NCBI GenBank assembly: GCA_902806415.1
Contig: CADCWN010000382.1
Span: forward strand, 1-51,496
DNA length: 51,496 bases
Source of the DNA: an uncultured Thermomicrobiales bacterium
Lineage (GTDB): Bacteria > Chloroflexota > Chloroflexia > Thermomicrobiales > CADCWN01
Reading direction: 5' to 3'
The number at the start of each line of letters is the position of its first letter. Positions within the stretch are counted from its first letter, which is position 1. Below the pieces are notes generated by a model. The model was not told the origin of the DNA. It did no database searches and saw nothing but the letters and a program-made list of their open reading frames with translations. The position numbers and the translations under genes are program-made. Shown here piece by piece: positions 33,644 to 42,911 of the stretch.

Positions 33644-34365
33644 GCGGACAGGGTCCCACCTTCCGTCTCAACTTCGAGGAGGCGATCCGCTTCGTCGGGC
33701 GCGATCCGCGCTGGCTCCCGAAGCTCGCGCTCGGCGCGCTCTTCAGCCTCCTCTCGATCTTCATCGTCGGCGGCATCCTGACGCAGGGGTATCTCTTAAT
33801 CCTGGCGGAGCGGGTCGCCCGCGCGGAGCCCTATCCGCTGCCCGAGTGGGAAGATTGGGGCGAGATTCTGCGCCAGGGTTTCAATGGCTTCCTCGTTGCC
33901 CTGGTGCTCAGCGTGCCGTTGCTCGTCCTCGGCTTCCTCTTGATGCTCGTCTATTTCCCGCTGATCTTCCTCGGCGCGTCGGGCGGCCAGTCGGCGGGCG
34001 GCGGGATAGCTCTCCTGACCATTCTCCTGCTGATCCTCTCATTCCTCTTCGTCCCGTTCTCGCTGCTGGTCGGGGTCCTCGGCCCCGCCGCCCACGCCCA
34101 ACTCGCCCTGCACGGGGGCGACCTCGCCGCCGCCTTCCGCTTCCGCGAGGTCTTCCGCTTCATCGGGCGTCATCGGGGGCAGTACGCCCTCATGCTCGTC
34201 CTTTCAACGGCGGCGATCGGCGTGCTAAGCCAGATCGGCTATTTCGCCTGTTTCATTGGCGTCTTCGCCACAATCTTCCTGGCGCAACTCTTCCAGTATC
34301 ATTTGATCGGGCAACTGTGCTGGTCCGACCGCACGCTGCTCAACACCCCCAGCCGGGGCGAGTAA
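33640..34365 (+). CDS. DUF4013-like polytopic membrane protein
   Basis: 241 residues, about five or six membrane helices (near 27-47, 85-112, 127-151, 180-200 and 204-226). The N-terminus reads LNFEEAIRFVGRDPRWLPKLALGALF, matching the DUF4013 pattern. GRHRGQYALMLV precedes the last helices. The function of the family is unknown. The ATG overlaps the GNAT stop (ATGA), and carA begins 13 bp after its end, so it belongs to the pyr transcript without an evident part in the pathway. Confidence 0.85.
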   Translation: MSGQGPTFRLNFEEAIRFVGRDPRWLPKLALGALFSLLSIFIVGGILTQGYLLILAERVARAEPYPLPEWEDWGEILRQGFNGFLVALVLSVPLLVLGFLLMLVYFPLIFLGASGGQSAGGGIALLTILLLILSFLFVPFSLLVGVLGPAAHAQLALHGGDLAAAFRFREVFRFIGRHRGQYALMLVLSTAAIGVLSQIGYFACFIGVFATIFLAQLFQYHLIGQLCWSDRTLLNTPSRGE

Positions 34366-34378
34366 TAGGGGAGGGAGT

Positions 34379-35503
34379 ATGGGGACGTACACTGGGCCGA
34401 TTGCGGCCTTGGCATTGGAGGACGGGCGGATCTTCCGGGGTGAGCCGTTCGGCGCGCCGGTCGAAACCGGCGGCGAGATCGTCTTCACCACGACGATGAC
34501 CGGGTATCAGGAGGTCGCGACCGATCCCTCCTTCAACGGTCAGGTTGTCTGCTTCACCTATCCGCTGATCGGGAATTACGGGGTCACGCCCGCCGATGAC
34601 GAGTCGTTCCGCCCCTGGGCGCGCGGCGTGATCGTCCGCGAATACAGCGATGAGCCGAGCAATTGGCGCTCGGTTGGCACCTTCGATAGCTACCTGCGCC
34701 AGCACCAGATTCCCGGCATCATGGGGGTGGACACGCGCGCCCTGACGCGCCACCTGCGCGACCGTGGCCTGTTGCGCGGCGTCATCGTGCCGGATCGCCG
34801 CGGCCTCGACGACGGCGAGCTGGTGGCGCGCGCCCGCAAAGCGCCGCTGCCGTCGGAGTCCAACGTCGTCGCCGAGACTTCGATCCCCGCTATCGAGACG
34901 ACCGGCAACCCGGATGGCCTGCACGTCGTCGTCCTCGATTGCGGCCACAAGCGCAACATCGTCCGCTCCCTCGAACGGCGCGGCCTGAAGGTGACGGTCG
35001 TGCCCTGGGACACGACCTACGAGACGATCGCGGGGCTGAAGCCCGATGGGATCACCACCTCTCCCGGACCCGGCGATCCGGAGAATGCCGAGCGGACGGT
35101 CGAGACGGTGCGCCAGATCGTGGACCACGAGATTCCGTTCATGGGGATCTGCCTCGGCCATCAACTCCTCGCCCTCAGCATCGGCGCGGAGACGAGCCGC
35201 CTCCACTACGGCCACCGAGGTGGTAATCAGCCGGTGAAAGATTTGCTCGACGGGCGGGTCTACATCACCTCCCAGAACCACGGCTTCAAGGTCGATCCGG
35301 AGCAGATCCCGACCGACAAGGGCTGGCGTGTCGGCAAGATCAATCTCAATGACGGCTCGGTTGAGGGGCTGGAACACGAGACGCGCCCCGCGTTCTCGGT
35401 CCAATACCATCCCGAGGGCGCGCCCGGCCCGCAGGACAACCAATACCTCTTCGATCGCCTAGTCAGCATGATCGAGGAACGCGGGGGGAAGCGGACGGAT
35501 TAG
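34379..35503 (+). CDS. carA: Carbamoyl-phosphate synthase, glutaminase (small) subunit
   Basis: 374 residues. The N-terminal CPSase small domain (LALEDGRIFRGEPFGA, FTTTMTGYQEVATDPSF) is followed by a class I glutamine amidotransferase domain with nucleophile C258 in FMGICLGHQL, SQNHGFKV, and the His-Glu pair in VQYHPEGAPGP. It releases ammonia from glutamine for CarB. The ATG follows GGGGAGGGAGT. A gap of 145 bp, longer than elsewhere in this operon, separates it from carB. Confidence 0.97.
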   Translation: MGTYTGPIAALALEDGRIFRGEPFGAPVETGGEIVFTTTMTGYQEVATDPSFNGQVVCFTYPLIGNYGVTPADDESFRPWARGVIVREYSDEPSNWRSVGTFDSYLRQHQIPGIMGVDTRALTRHLRDRGLLRGVIVPDRRGLDDGELVARARKAPLPSESNVVAETSIPAIETTGNPDGLHVVVLDCGHKRNIVRSLERRGLKVTVVPWDTTYETIAGLKPDGITTSPGPGDPENAERTVETVRQIVDHEIPFMGICLGHQLLALSIGAETSRLHYGHRGGNQPVKDLLDGRVYITSQNHGFKVDPEQIPTDKGWRVGKINLNDGSVEGLEHETRPAFSVQYHPEGAPGPQDNQYLFDRLVSMIEERGGKRTD

Positions 35504-35648
35504 GCCCGCCCAACGCTCGATAGAAAGATCGCAGGCGTGGCGCGCTGTCCACGTTCACACCGCCGCGTCTGCTCAGTACGCCAGGGAGGCTGCGCCGGGA
35601 GACCCGCTCCATGTGCCAGCCGCTGGGGATGAGGGAAAGGGAAGAGGC

Positions 35649-38600
35649 GTGGCAGGCGATATCAAGAAGGTCCTCGTCATCGGGTCCGGGCCGATCGTCA
35701 TCGGCCAGGCCGCCGAGTTCGATTATGCCGGGACGCAAGCTTGCCGCGCCCTGCGCGAGGAGGGGATCGAGTCGATCCTGGTCAACTCCAATCCGGCCAC
35801 GATCATGACCGACGAAGGGGTCGCCGATGTCGTCTACATCGAGCCGCTGACGGTCGAGGTGGTGCGCCGGATCATCGCGCGCGAGCGCCCGGACGCCTGC
35901 CTCCCGACCCTCGGCGGGCAGACCGGCCTCAACCTCGCGATGGAACTGCACGCGGCCGGGGTCTTCGAGGAGTTCGGCGTCCGCCTCCTCGGCGCGAACC
36001 CCGAGACGATCAGGATGGCCGAGGATCGCGAGGCGTTCAAGAACTTGCTGATCAGCATCGACGAGCCGGTGGTGGACAGCGCGATCGTCCATACCCTCGA
36101 CGAGGCGCACGCCTTCGCGGCCAAGGTGCCGCCGCCGCTCGTCATCCGCCCCGCCTACACCCTCGGCGGCACCGGCGGCGGGATCGCCTTCACGATGGAC
36201 CAACTCGACGGCGCGGTGAGGGCCGGGATCGAGGCGAGCCCGATCGGCCAGATCCTGCTCGAACGCTATCTCAACGGCTGGAAAGAGATCGAGTACGAGG
36301 TGATGCGCGATAGCGCCGACACCTGCATCACGATCTGCAACATGGAAAACCTCGACCCGATGGGGGTCCACACCGGCGACAGCATCGTCGTCGCCCCCAG
36401 CCAGACCCTCTCCGATCGCGAGTATCAGATGCTCCGCTCGTCGGCGCTGAAGATCATCCGCGCGCTGGGGATCGAGGGGGGCTGCAACGTCCAGTACTCG
36501 CTCGACCCGCACTCGTTCCAGTACTACGTGATCGAGGTCAACCCGCGCGTCAGCCGCTCGTCCGCGCTCGCCTCGAAGGCGACCGGCTACCCGATCGCGC
36601 GCCTCGCCGCCAAGATTGCCGTCGGTCGCCGCCTCGACGAGGTGCCGAACGCCGTCACCGGCAAGACGGTCGCCGCCTTCGAGCCGGCGCTCGACTACTG
36701 CGTCGTCAAGATCCCGCGCTGGCCGTTCGACAAATTCGTCCGCGCCGATCGGACCCTCGGCACGCAGATGAAGGCGACCGGCGAGGTGATGGCGATCGAT
36801 CGCTCGTTCGAGGCGGCGTTCCAGAAGGCGATCCGCTCGCTCGAGAACGGCGCGCACGACCTCGCCTGGGAATCGCCCGACTGGCAGGGCGAGGGGGGCG
36901 AGGAGCGCCTGCTCGATCTCGTCTCCCGCCCTACCGATCAGCGGCCCTGGGCACTCGTCGCCGCCCTGCGGCGCGGCTACACGCCGGAGGATTTGTCGGC
37001 GCGCAGCGGCTACGATCCCTGGTTCACTCGCAAACTCGCCCGCATCGTCGCCACCGAGCGCGAGATCGCGGGAGAGAGTACCGACATCGGCGAGGCGCTC
37101 CTCTGGCGCGCGAAGCGGATGGGCTTCTCCGATCGCCAGATCGCCCGCCTCACCGGCCTGCCGGTCGAGGAGATCGCCGCGCGGCGTCGCGCCGCAGGGC
37201 TGGAGCCGGTCTACAAGACGGTTGACACCTGCGCCGCCGAGTTCACCGCCGTCACCCCCTACTTCTACTCGACCTACGAGGAGGAGGACGAGGCAACGAC
37301 ACTGCCCGGCCCGAAGGCGATCGTCCTCGGCTCCGGCCCGATCCGGATCGGCCAGGGGATCGAGTTCGACTACTGCTCCGTCCAGGCCGCCCAATCGCTC
37401 AAGGCGGCGGGCGTCGCCTCGATCATGATCAACTCCAACCCCGAGACCGTCTCCACCGACTTCGACACCAGTGACCGCCTCTACTTCGAGCCGCTGGACG
37501 ATGAGAGCGTGATCGAGATTTTTCGGCACGAGGGTGAGTCGAAGGTCGAAGGTCCGAAGGTCGAAAGTCAGAATGCGCCAATCCACAGCCACTCCATTAC
37601 AGCAGAGCGACCTTCGGCCTTCGACCTTCGGACCTTCGACCTCCCGCCCGCCGTGGTGCAATTCGGCGGACAAACGGCGATCAACCTGGCCGCGCCGCTC
37701 GACCGCGCTGATGTGCCGATCATCGGCACATCGCGCGAGGTGATCGACATCGCCGAGGATCGGCGGCGTTTCGAGGCATTCCTGCGCGAGATCGGGATCC
37801 CGCAGCCGCCCGGTGCCGCGACCACATCCCTCGAAGAGGCGATGACCACCGCCGAGCGCGTTGGCTACCCGATCCTCGTGCGCCCCTCCTACGTCCTCGG
37901 CGGGCGGGCGATGGAGGTCGTCCACACCCCCGAGTACCTGCGTCACTACCTCACCACGACGGTCGAGTTCACCGGCCACCCGGTCCTGATCGACAAGTAT
38001 CTGGAGGGCAAGGAGCTGGAGGTTGACGCGATCTGCGACGGCGAGCAGATCCTCATCCCCGGCATCATGGAGCATATCGAGCGCACCGGCGTCCACTCCG
38101 GCGATTCTTTCGCCGCTTATCCGCCGCAACACCTCTATGACGACGAGCGTCGGCAGATCATCGAGTACACGACGAAGATCGGCCTCGAACTCGGCGTGCG
38201 CGGCCTGATGAATGTGCAGTACGTCAGCCACGGCGGACGGATCTACGTCATCGAGGTCAACCCGCGCTCCAGCCGCACCGTCCCGTTCATCTCCAAGGTG
38301 ACCGGCGTGCCGCTGATCGCCCTCGCCACCGGGATCATGCTCGGTCGCAGCCTCGCCGATCAGGGCTATGAGGGCGGACTCTGGCCGGAGCAGCCGCTCG
38401 TGGCGGTCAAAGGCCCGGTCTTCTCGCACGCCAAATTGCGCGGTGTCGAGGTCGGCCTCGGCCCGGAGATGAAGTCCACCGGCGAGGTGATGGGCGTCGA
38501 TACGTCGTTCGCGGCGGCGTTCTATAAGGCGATCCTCGCCGCCAACATGGGCCTGCCGCGCGGCGGTGGGATCCTCCTCAGCCTCGCCGACACCGATAAG

Positions 38601-38963
38601 TCCGACGCCGCGCCGATGATCGAGACGCTGGTACGCCTCGGCCACCCGCTCTACGCCACTGAGGGGACCGCTGCGTTCATCGATCGCCTCGGGATGCCGG
38701 TGCAGTTGGTCACGAAGCGGATCGGCCAGGGGAGCCCCGATGTCCTCGATGTCATCCTCAACGGCACGGTCGCGATGGTGATTAATACGCCGGGCCTGGC
38801 CTACTTGGAGCAGCAGCAGGGGTTCGCCATCCGGCGCGCGGCGGTCGAGCGCGGGATCCCCTGCCTCACCTCGATCGATACCGCCGTGGCGATGGCCGCC
38901 GCGATGGCGGGCACGGAGGGCGGGTTCAACGTGCGACCGTTGCTCGTCTATCGCCAGGGGTAA
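35649..38963 (+). CDS. carB: Carbamoyl-phosphate synthase, large subunit, with 37-residue inserted segment
   Basis: 1104 residues. Two homologous ATP-grasp halves (KKVLVIGSGPIVIGQAAEFDY and KAIVLGSGPIRIGQGIEFDY), the oligomerisation domain between them and the C-terminal MGS-like allosteric domain (MIETLVRLGHPLYATEGTAAFI) are all present. GTG 35649 fits GGGAAAGGGAAGAGGC. Residues 629-665, between SVIEIFRHE and PAVVQFGGQT, have no counterpart in normal CarB, where only a few residues separate these segments. This segment is encoded by the palindromic element. The frame is kept and the catalytic regions are complete, so the enzyme is probably active. Confidence 0.97.
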   Translation: MAGDIKKVLVIGSGPIVIGQAAEFDYAGTQACRALREEGIESILVNSNPATIMTDEGVADVVYIEPLTVEVVRRIIARERPDACLPTLGGQTGLNLAMELHAAGVFEEFGVRLLGANPETIRMAEDREAFKNLLISIDEPVVDSAIVHTLDEAHAFAAKVPPPLVIRPAYTLGGTGGGIAFTMDQLDGAVRAGIEASPIGQILLERYLNGWKEIEYEVMRDSADTCITICNMENLDPMGVHTGDSIVVAPSQTLSDREYQMLRSSALKIIRALGIEGGCNVQYSLDPHSFQYYVIEVNPRVSRSSALASKATGYPIARLAAKIAVGRRLDEVPNAVTGKTVAAFEPALDYCVVKIPRWPFDKFVRADRTLGTQMKATGEVMAIDRSFEAAFQKAIRSLENGAHDLAWESPDWQGEGGEERLLDLVSRPTDQRPWALVAALRRGYTPEDLSARSGYDPWFTRKLARIVATEREIAGESTDIGEALLWRAKRMGFSDRQIARLTGLPVEEIAARRRAAGLEPVYKTVDTCAAEFTAVTPYFYSTYEEEDEATTLPGPKAIVLGSGPIRIGQGIEFDYCSVQAAQSLKAAGVASIMINSNPETVSTDFDTSDRLYFEPLDDESVIEIFRHEGESKVEGPKVESQNAPIHSHSITAERPSAFDLRTFDLPPAVVQFGGQTAINLAAPLDRADVPIIGTSREVIDIAEDRRRFEAFLREIGIPQPPGAATTSLEEAMTTAERVGYPILVRPSYVLGGRAMEVVHTPEYLRHYLTTTVEFTGHPVLIDKYLEGKELEVDAICDGEQILIPGIMEHIERTGVHSGDSFAAYPPQHLYDDERRQIIEYTTKIGLELGVRGLMNVQYVSHGGRIYVIEVNPRSSRTVPFISKVTGVPLIALATGIMLGRSLADQGYEGGLWPEQPLVAVKGPVFSHAKLRGVEVGLGPEMKSTGEVMGVDTSFAAAFYKAILAANMGLPRGGGILLSLADTDKSDAAPMIETLVRLGHPLYATEGTAAFIDRLGMPVQLVTKRIGQGSPDVLDVILNGTVAMVINTPGLAYLEQQQGFAIRRAAVERGIPCLTSIDTAVAMAAAMAGTEGGFNVRPLLVYRQG
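37543..37642. repeat. Heptamer-built palindromic element inside carB
   Basis: Perfect 23-bp inverted arms at 37543-37565 and 37620-37642 separated by 54 nt (100 nt in all). Each arm is three tandem units of GGTCGAA type (the middle one has an extra C). Related units continue outside (GAGTCGA at 37536) and inside (GGCCGAAGGTC, read in reverse). It is translated in frame as CarB residues 629-665, a charged, probably surface-exposed insert (KVEGPKVES, AFDLRTFDL). Confidence 0.85.
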
Positions 38964-39048
38964 TTGTGTCGGCGGGCGGGGGCGAGGGATGGGGTGGTGC
39001 GTCATTCCCCACTCGCCTCGGTATGCGCGGATACGAATAGGGGGGACG

Positions 39049-39819
39049 ATGCCGACATGGGATGCCGATCTCTACTTGCGGTTCGGCAATGAGCGGACGC
39101 AGCCGGCGATCGACTTGCTGGCGCGCGTGGCGCTCGACCGGCCAGCGCGGATCATCGATCTCGGCTGCGGCCCCGGCAATAGCACCGCGCTCCTCCGCCA
39201 ACGCTGGCCGGGGGCGGCGATCGCCGGGTTCGACAACTCGCCGGAAATGATCGCCGCCGCGACCCGCGACCACCCGGACGGCGACTGGCAACTCGGCGAC
39301 ATCGCCAGTTGGACCGCCGCCGAGCCGTACGATCTCGTCTTCTCCAACGCCACCCTCCAGTGGCTCCCCGATCACGCGACCCTCTACCCGCGCCTCTTCG
39401 CGCAGGTCGCGCCCGGCGGGGCGTTCGCTGTGCAGATCCCGGTCTTCCACACGACCGCGCTCCAGCGCGTCCTCCTCGCCCTCGCCGACGAACCGGCCTG
39501 GCGCGAGCGGCTGCGACCGGCCACCCGCGCGCTGGTGGCCGAATCGCCCGGCTTCTACTATGACGCCCTCGTCGAGCGGGCCAGCCACATCGATCTCTGG
39601 GAGACCGAGTACCAGCACGTCCTCGCCGACGCCGACGCGACGGTCGAGTGGATCAGCGGCACGCGCCTCCGCCCCTATCTCGAAGCGCTGGGCAACGAGG
39701 ACGAGCGCCAGCAATTCCTCGCCCGCCTGCGCGCTGGCGTCGCCGAAATCTACCGCCCGCAGCGCGACGGTCGCGTCATCTTCCCGTTCCGGCGGCTCTT
39801 CCTCGTAGCCTATCGCTGA
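39049..39819 (+). CDS. Trans-aconitate 2-methyltransferase-like SAM methyltransferase
   Basis: 256 residues closely matching the Tam family: MPTWDADLYLRFGNERTQPA opening, motif I RIIDLGCGPGNSTALL, GFDNSPEMI, and LVFSNATLQWLPDH with FAVQIPV. Tam methylates trans-aconitate, an inhibitor formed from a TCA-cycle intermediate, but the family also includes other carboxylate methyltransferases. ATG 39049 follows GGGGGGAC. It lies between carB and an Rpn-type gene and has no known link to pyrimidine synthesis. Confidence 0.88.
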   Translation: MPTWDADLYLRFGNERTQPAIDLLARVALDRPARIIDLGCGPGNSTALLRQRWPGAAIAGFDNSPEMIAAATRDHPDGDWQLGDIASWTAAEPYDLVFSNATLQWLPDHATLYPRLFAQVAPGGAFAVQIPVFHTTALQRVLLALADEPAWRERLRPATRALVAESPGFYYDALVERASHIDLWETEYQHVLADADATVEWISGTRLRPYLEALGNEDERQQFLARLRAGVAEIYRPQRDGRVIFPFRRLFLVAYR

Positions 39820-39831
39820 CCGGGAGGGGAG

Positions 39832-40824
39832 ATGCTACCGGCGAGCGATTTCGATGGCCCGTGGAAGGACGCCCTGGATCTCTACTTCCCGGAAATCCTC
39901 GCCTTCTTCTTCCCCGCCGCCTTCGCCGGGATCGACTGGTCGCACAGCTATGAACCGCTCGATAAGGAATTGCAGCAGGTGGCCCCCGCCGGTAGCGCGG
40001 GACAGGCGGTAGACAAACTGGTGCAGGTGCGGCGACGCGATGGCTCCGATGCCTGGGTGCTCGTCCATATCGAGGTCCAGAGCCAGCCCGACCCGGATTT
40101 TGCCGAGCGGATGTTTCGTTACCACGCGCGGCTCCACGACCGCTTCCGCAGGCAAATCGCCAGTCTGGCGATCCTGGGCGATGACCGTGTGAGTTGGCGT
40201 CCCAGCGCCTTTGACTATACCCTCTGGGATTGCACGCTCAGTCTGAACTTCCCCGCCATCAAACTTCTCGACTACGATCTCGCTATACTAGAATCGAGTA
40301 CGAATCCTTGCGCGACGGTGGTGCTCGCTCACCGTCTCGCGCAGGCCACGCGCCGCGATCCCGACGGGCGGATGGCCGCGAAGCTCACCCTGACCCGCCG
40401 CCTGTACCAGCGCGGGTATGGGCGCGAGGAAATCATCCAACTCTACCGCTTCATCGATTGGTTACTCCGCTTGCCGCCGGACCTGGAAGACGAGGCGTGG
40501 CGACAGATCAAGGTATTCGAGGAGGAACAACGAATGCCGTACATCACTTCCGCCGAACGGATTGGCCGGGCAAATGGGCTAGCCGAGGGGCTAGCCGAGG
40601 GGCGTGCCGAGGGGCGTGCCGAGGGGCGTGCCGAGGGGCGTGCCGCAGGATTGTTCGATGCTCTCGGTACGGTGTTGCGAACGCGGTTTGGTGATGGGGG
40701 CGAGGCGTTGCTGCCCGAAGTGCGGCAGATCGCGGATGCAGAGCGCCTGCAAGCGCTCTTCGCGCGCCTCTTGACGGTCAATACTCTTGAACAGGCGCGC
40801 AATACCATCGCCGAATTTCGGTAG
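39832..40824 (+). CDS. Rpn-type PD-(D/E)XK nuclease / putative transposase family protein
   Basis: 330 residues of the Rpn/YhgA-like family (recombination-promoting nucleases). The nuclease core begins DGPWKDALDLYFPEIL and includes YEPLDKELQQV and WVLVHIEVQSQPD, the E-x-Q end of the PD-(D/E)XK motif; MFRYHARLHDRF and ASLAILGDD follow. At residues 249-273 there is a GLAE/GRAE tandem repeat, then a helical tail (LLPEVRQIADAERLQALFARLL). It begins 12 bp after the methyltransferase and interrupts the pyr genes. Such genes are mobile-prone and occur in many genomic contexts. Intact as far as can be seen. Confidence 0.88.
   Translation: MLPASDFDGPWKDALDLYFPEILAFFFPAAFAGIDWSHSYEPLDKELQQVAPAGSAGQAVDKLVQVRRRDGSDAWVLVHIEVQSQPDPDFAERMFRYHARLHDRFRRQIASLAILGDDRVSWRPSAFDYTLWDCTLSLNFPAIKLLDYDLAILESSTNPCATVVLAHRLAQATRRDPDGRMAAKLTLTRRLYQRGYGREEIIQLYRFIDWLLRLPPDLEDEAWRQIKVFEEEQRMPYITSAERIGRANGLAEGLAEGRAEGRAEGRAEGRAAGLFDALGTVLRTRFGDGGEALLPEVRQIADAERLQALFARLLTVNTLEQARNTIAEFR
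40576..40647 (+). repeat. Six 12-bp tandem repeats in the Rpn-type gene
   Basis: Two units of GGGCTAGCCGAG followed by four of GGGCGTGCCGAG type (the last degenerate). They encode GLAE, GLAE, GRAE, GRAE, GRAE and GRAA. The last copies are nearly identical in DNA, so the array is recent or being homogenised. In-frame length changes would alter a linker helix only. Confidence 0.9.
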
Positions 40825-40926
40825 ATGGCGGGCTGAGCAGGTGCTTGCTCCCCGGACGTACTGATTCCTAACCTATGCTGGTATGGGTTCGGTATTTGTT
40901 GTCGCGCGTGCAGAAGAGGAGTCACC

Positions 40927-41727
40927 GTGCCGCAGCAGTTCATCGCCCGAGTGGTCCATGCCGATCCTGTCCTGCCCGCCAACACGATCGTGCGGCTGGC
41001 CGTACCCGCAGGTGTGGCAGCGGCGGCGGTGCCGGGACAATTCCTGATGCTGCAGAGCGGCGGGCGCGACCCGCTCCTGCCGCGCCCCTACAGCATCATG
41101 CGCGCGACCCGCGCCGCGCGCGAGGGGGGGGAGGAGGGCACGCTCGATCTGCTGGTCTTCACCGGCGGGCGCGGCGGGAATCACCTGGCCGAGGCGCGGG
41201 CTGGTGATCCGTTCCCGATCCTCGGCCCGCTCGGCAATGGCTATGCGATCGATGGCCGGATGCGCCGCGCCCTGCTGATCGCTGTCGGCCACGGCATCGC
41301 CCCGATCATCGCCCTCGCCGAGTCGGCGCTGGCGCGCGGGGTGGAAGTCGTCATGCTGGTCGGCGCGCCAACCGCCGCCAGCCTCCTGCCGCTCCCCCTG
41401 CTGCCGGAAGAGGCCGAGATCATCGTTGCCACCGCCGACGGTTCGCGCGGCCATCACGGCGCGGTGACCGATCTCGTCGCCAACTACATCGAGTGGACCG
41501 ACGCGATCTATGCCTATGCGCCCGAAACGACTTACGTCGCCCTGCGCGAGACGTTGCGCGGGTATCGCGGCGCGCGCGCGATCCCGCCGGTTCAGGCGGC
41601 GATGGAGCGCTCGATGGCCTGCGGCATGGGCGTCTGCCTGGGCTGCGTCGTCGAGACGACGAGCGGCCTCAAGACGGTCTGCCGCGATGGCCCGATCTTC
41701 CCGCTCGACGCGCTGGTGCTCGGGTAG
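40927..41727 (+). CDS. pyrK: Dihydroorotate dehydrogenase B, electron-transfer subunit
   Basis: 266 residues. It carries FAD and a [2Fe-2S] cluster and passes electrons from dihydroorotate oxidation in PyrD to NAD+. The FAD-binding motif is LPRPYSIMRA, the nucleotide-binding region is LLIAVGHGIAPIIALAES, and the cluster cysteines are C232, C237, C240 and C252 (C-x4-C-x2-C-x11-C). The ATG or GTG region is preceded by AAGAGGAGTCACC. Followed by pyrD after 94 bp, its structural partner. Confidence 0.95.
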   Translation: MPQQFIARVVHADPVLPANTIVRLAVPAGVAAAAVPGQFLMLQSGGRDPLLPRPYSIMRATRAAREGGEEGTLDLLVFTGGRGGNHLAEARAGDPFPILGPLGNGYAIDGRMRRALLIAVGHGIAPIIALAESALARGVEVVMLVGAPTAASLLPLPLLPEEAEIIVATADGSRGHHGAVTDLVANYIEWTDAIYAYAPETTYVALRETLRGYRGARAIPPVQAAMERSMACGMGVCLGCVVETTSGLKTVCRDGPIFPLDALVLG

Positions 41728-41821
41728 CGGGAGCTGCTCTTGCAGCGAGCGAGATTCGTGCCGGATCCCAAGTGCGAGAAGCGCCCCTTCCTCATGGCGG
41801 CGTGGAGCGGAGGTACGAGCG

Positions 41822-42832
41822 ATGACCCAGGTAACATCCGGTGTGCAGGACACGGCGATCCCCGGTGGTGGGGCGGGACCGGACCTGCGCGTCGATCTCG
41901 CGCCGCACAACGCGCGCGAGCTGATCCTGCGCAACCCGATCCTCGCCGCTTCCGGCACATTCGGGTATGGCACCGAATATTCCGGGCTGCTCGATGTGCA
42001 GGCGCTCGGCGCGATCGTCTCGAAGGGGGTTACCTACCGGCGGCGACGCGGCGCGCCGATGCCGCGAATCGCCGAGACCCCTGCCGGGATGCTGAACGCG
42101 ATCGGCTTGCAGAACCCCGGCATCAAGGGGGTCATCGCCAAGTACCCGCCGATCTGGTCGCGCTGGGCGGTGCCGGTGATCGTCAATCTGGCCGGCGACT
42201 CGGTCGCGGAGTTCGCGGAAATGGCCGCGATCCTCGACGAGGTGACTGGCGTCGCCGGGTTGGAGCTGAACGTTTCTTGTCCGAATGTCGCGGCGGGCGG
42301 GATGTTCTTCGGCTGCGATCCCGATCTCGCCGCCGAGGTCACCGCCGCCGTGCGCGCCGCCACCTCCCTGCCGGTGATCGTGAAGCTGACGCCGAACGTG
42401 ACCGACATCGTCACGATCGCCCGCGCGGTCGTCGATGCCGGGGCGGACTCCCTCTCCCTGATCAACACGCTGCTCGGGATGGCGATCGATACCCACCGCC
42501 GCCGACCCGTCCTCGGCAACCTGATGGGCGGGCTCTCCGGCCCAGCGACCAAGCCGATCGCCGTGCGGATGGTCTATCAGGTCGCGGGGGCGGTGGAGGT
42601 GCCGATCATCGGCCTCGGCGGGATCGCGACCCTCGAAGATGCCCTGGAATTCTTCATGGCCGGGGCCACCGCCGTCCAGGTTGGCACCGCCACGTTCGCC
42701 AACCCGGTCGCGATGCCGACCATTCTCGATGGGCTGTCACAATGGCTGGCGCGCGAGGGCTTTTCTTCGGTGCGCGAGATTATCGGCCTGGCGAATGAGC
42801 GTGTGCTCGCGCGCGCTGCCGAAGCGCAGTAG
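41822..42832 (+). CDS. pyrD: Dihydroorotate dehydrogenase B, catalytic subunit
   Basis: 336-residue FMN enzyme oxidising dihydroorotate to orotate, class 1B (NAD+-linked through PyrK). Signatures: LRNPILAASGTFGYGTEY, GLQNPGIKGV, the catalytic Cys C153 in LELNVSCPN, VKLTPNVTDI, SLINTLLGMAIDTHRRRP and the phosphate-binding IIGLGGIATLEDALEFFMAGATAVQVGTA. The first about 25 residues are extra compared with most members. ATG 41822 is preceded by GGAGGTACGAGCG. Confidence 0.96.
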   Translation: MTQVTSGVQDTAIPGGGAGPDLRVDLAPHNARELILRNPILAASGTFGYGTEYSGLLDVQALGAIVSKGVTYRRRRGAPMPRIAETPAGMLNAIGLQNPGIKGVIAKYPPIWSRWAVPVIVNLAGDSVAEFAEMAAILDEVTGVAGLELNVSCPNVAAGGMFFGCDPDLAAEVTAAVRAATSLPVIVKLTPNVTDIVTIARAVVDAGADSLSLINTLLGMAIDTHRRRPVLGNLMGGLSGPATKPIAVRMVYQVAGAVEVPIIGLGGIATLEDALEFFMAGATAVQVGTATFANPVAMPTILDGLSQWLAREGFSSVREIIGLANERVLARAAEAQ

Positions 42833-42911
42833 CTCCCGCCCTGCGCGGGGTGAGGAAAAGTGAAGCAGCCCCGTTAACGGTCGGGGACGAGGACGGGTGA
42901 AGGAGAACGGG

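Noticed and set aside
35463..39005. A 1180-codon open frame on the minus strand opposite carB
   Set aside because: It mirrors the high G/C third-position codons of carB; its product is an Asp/Arg/Gly/His-rich low-complexity sequence with no fold signature.
40576..40647. CRISPR-like array
   Set aside because: Units are 12 bp, contiguous, in frame and encode a linker; there are no spacers. The Ser-Pro repeat at 10709-10872 is rejected for the same reason.
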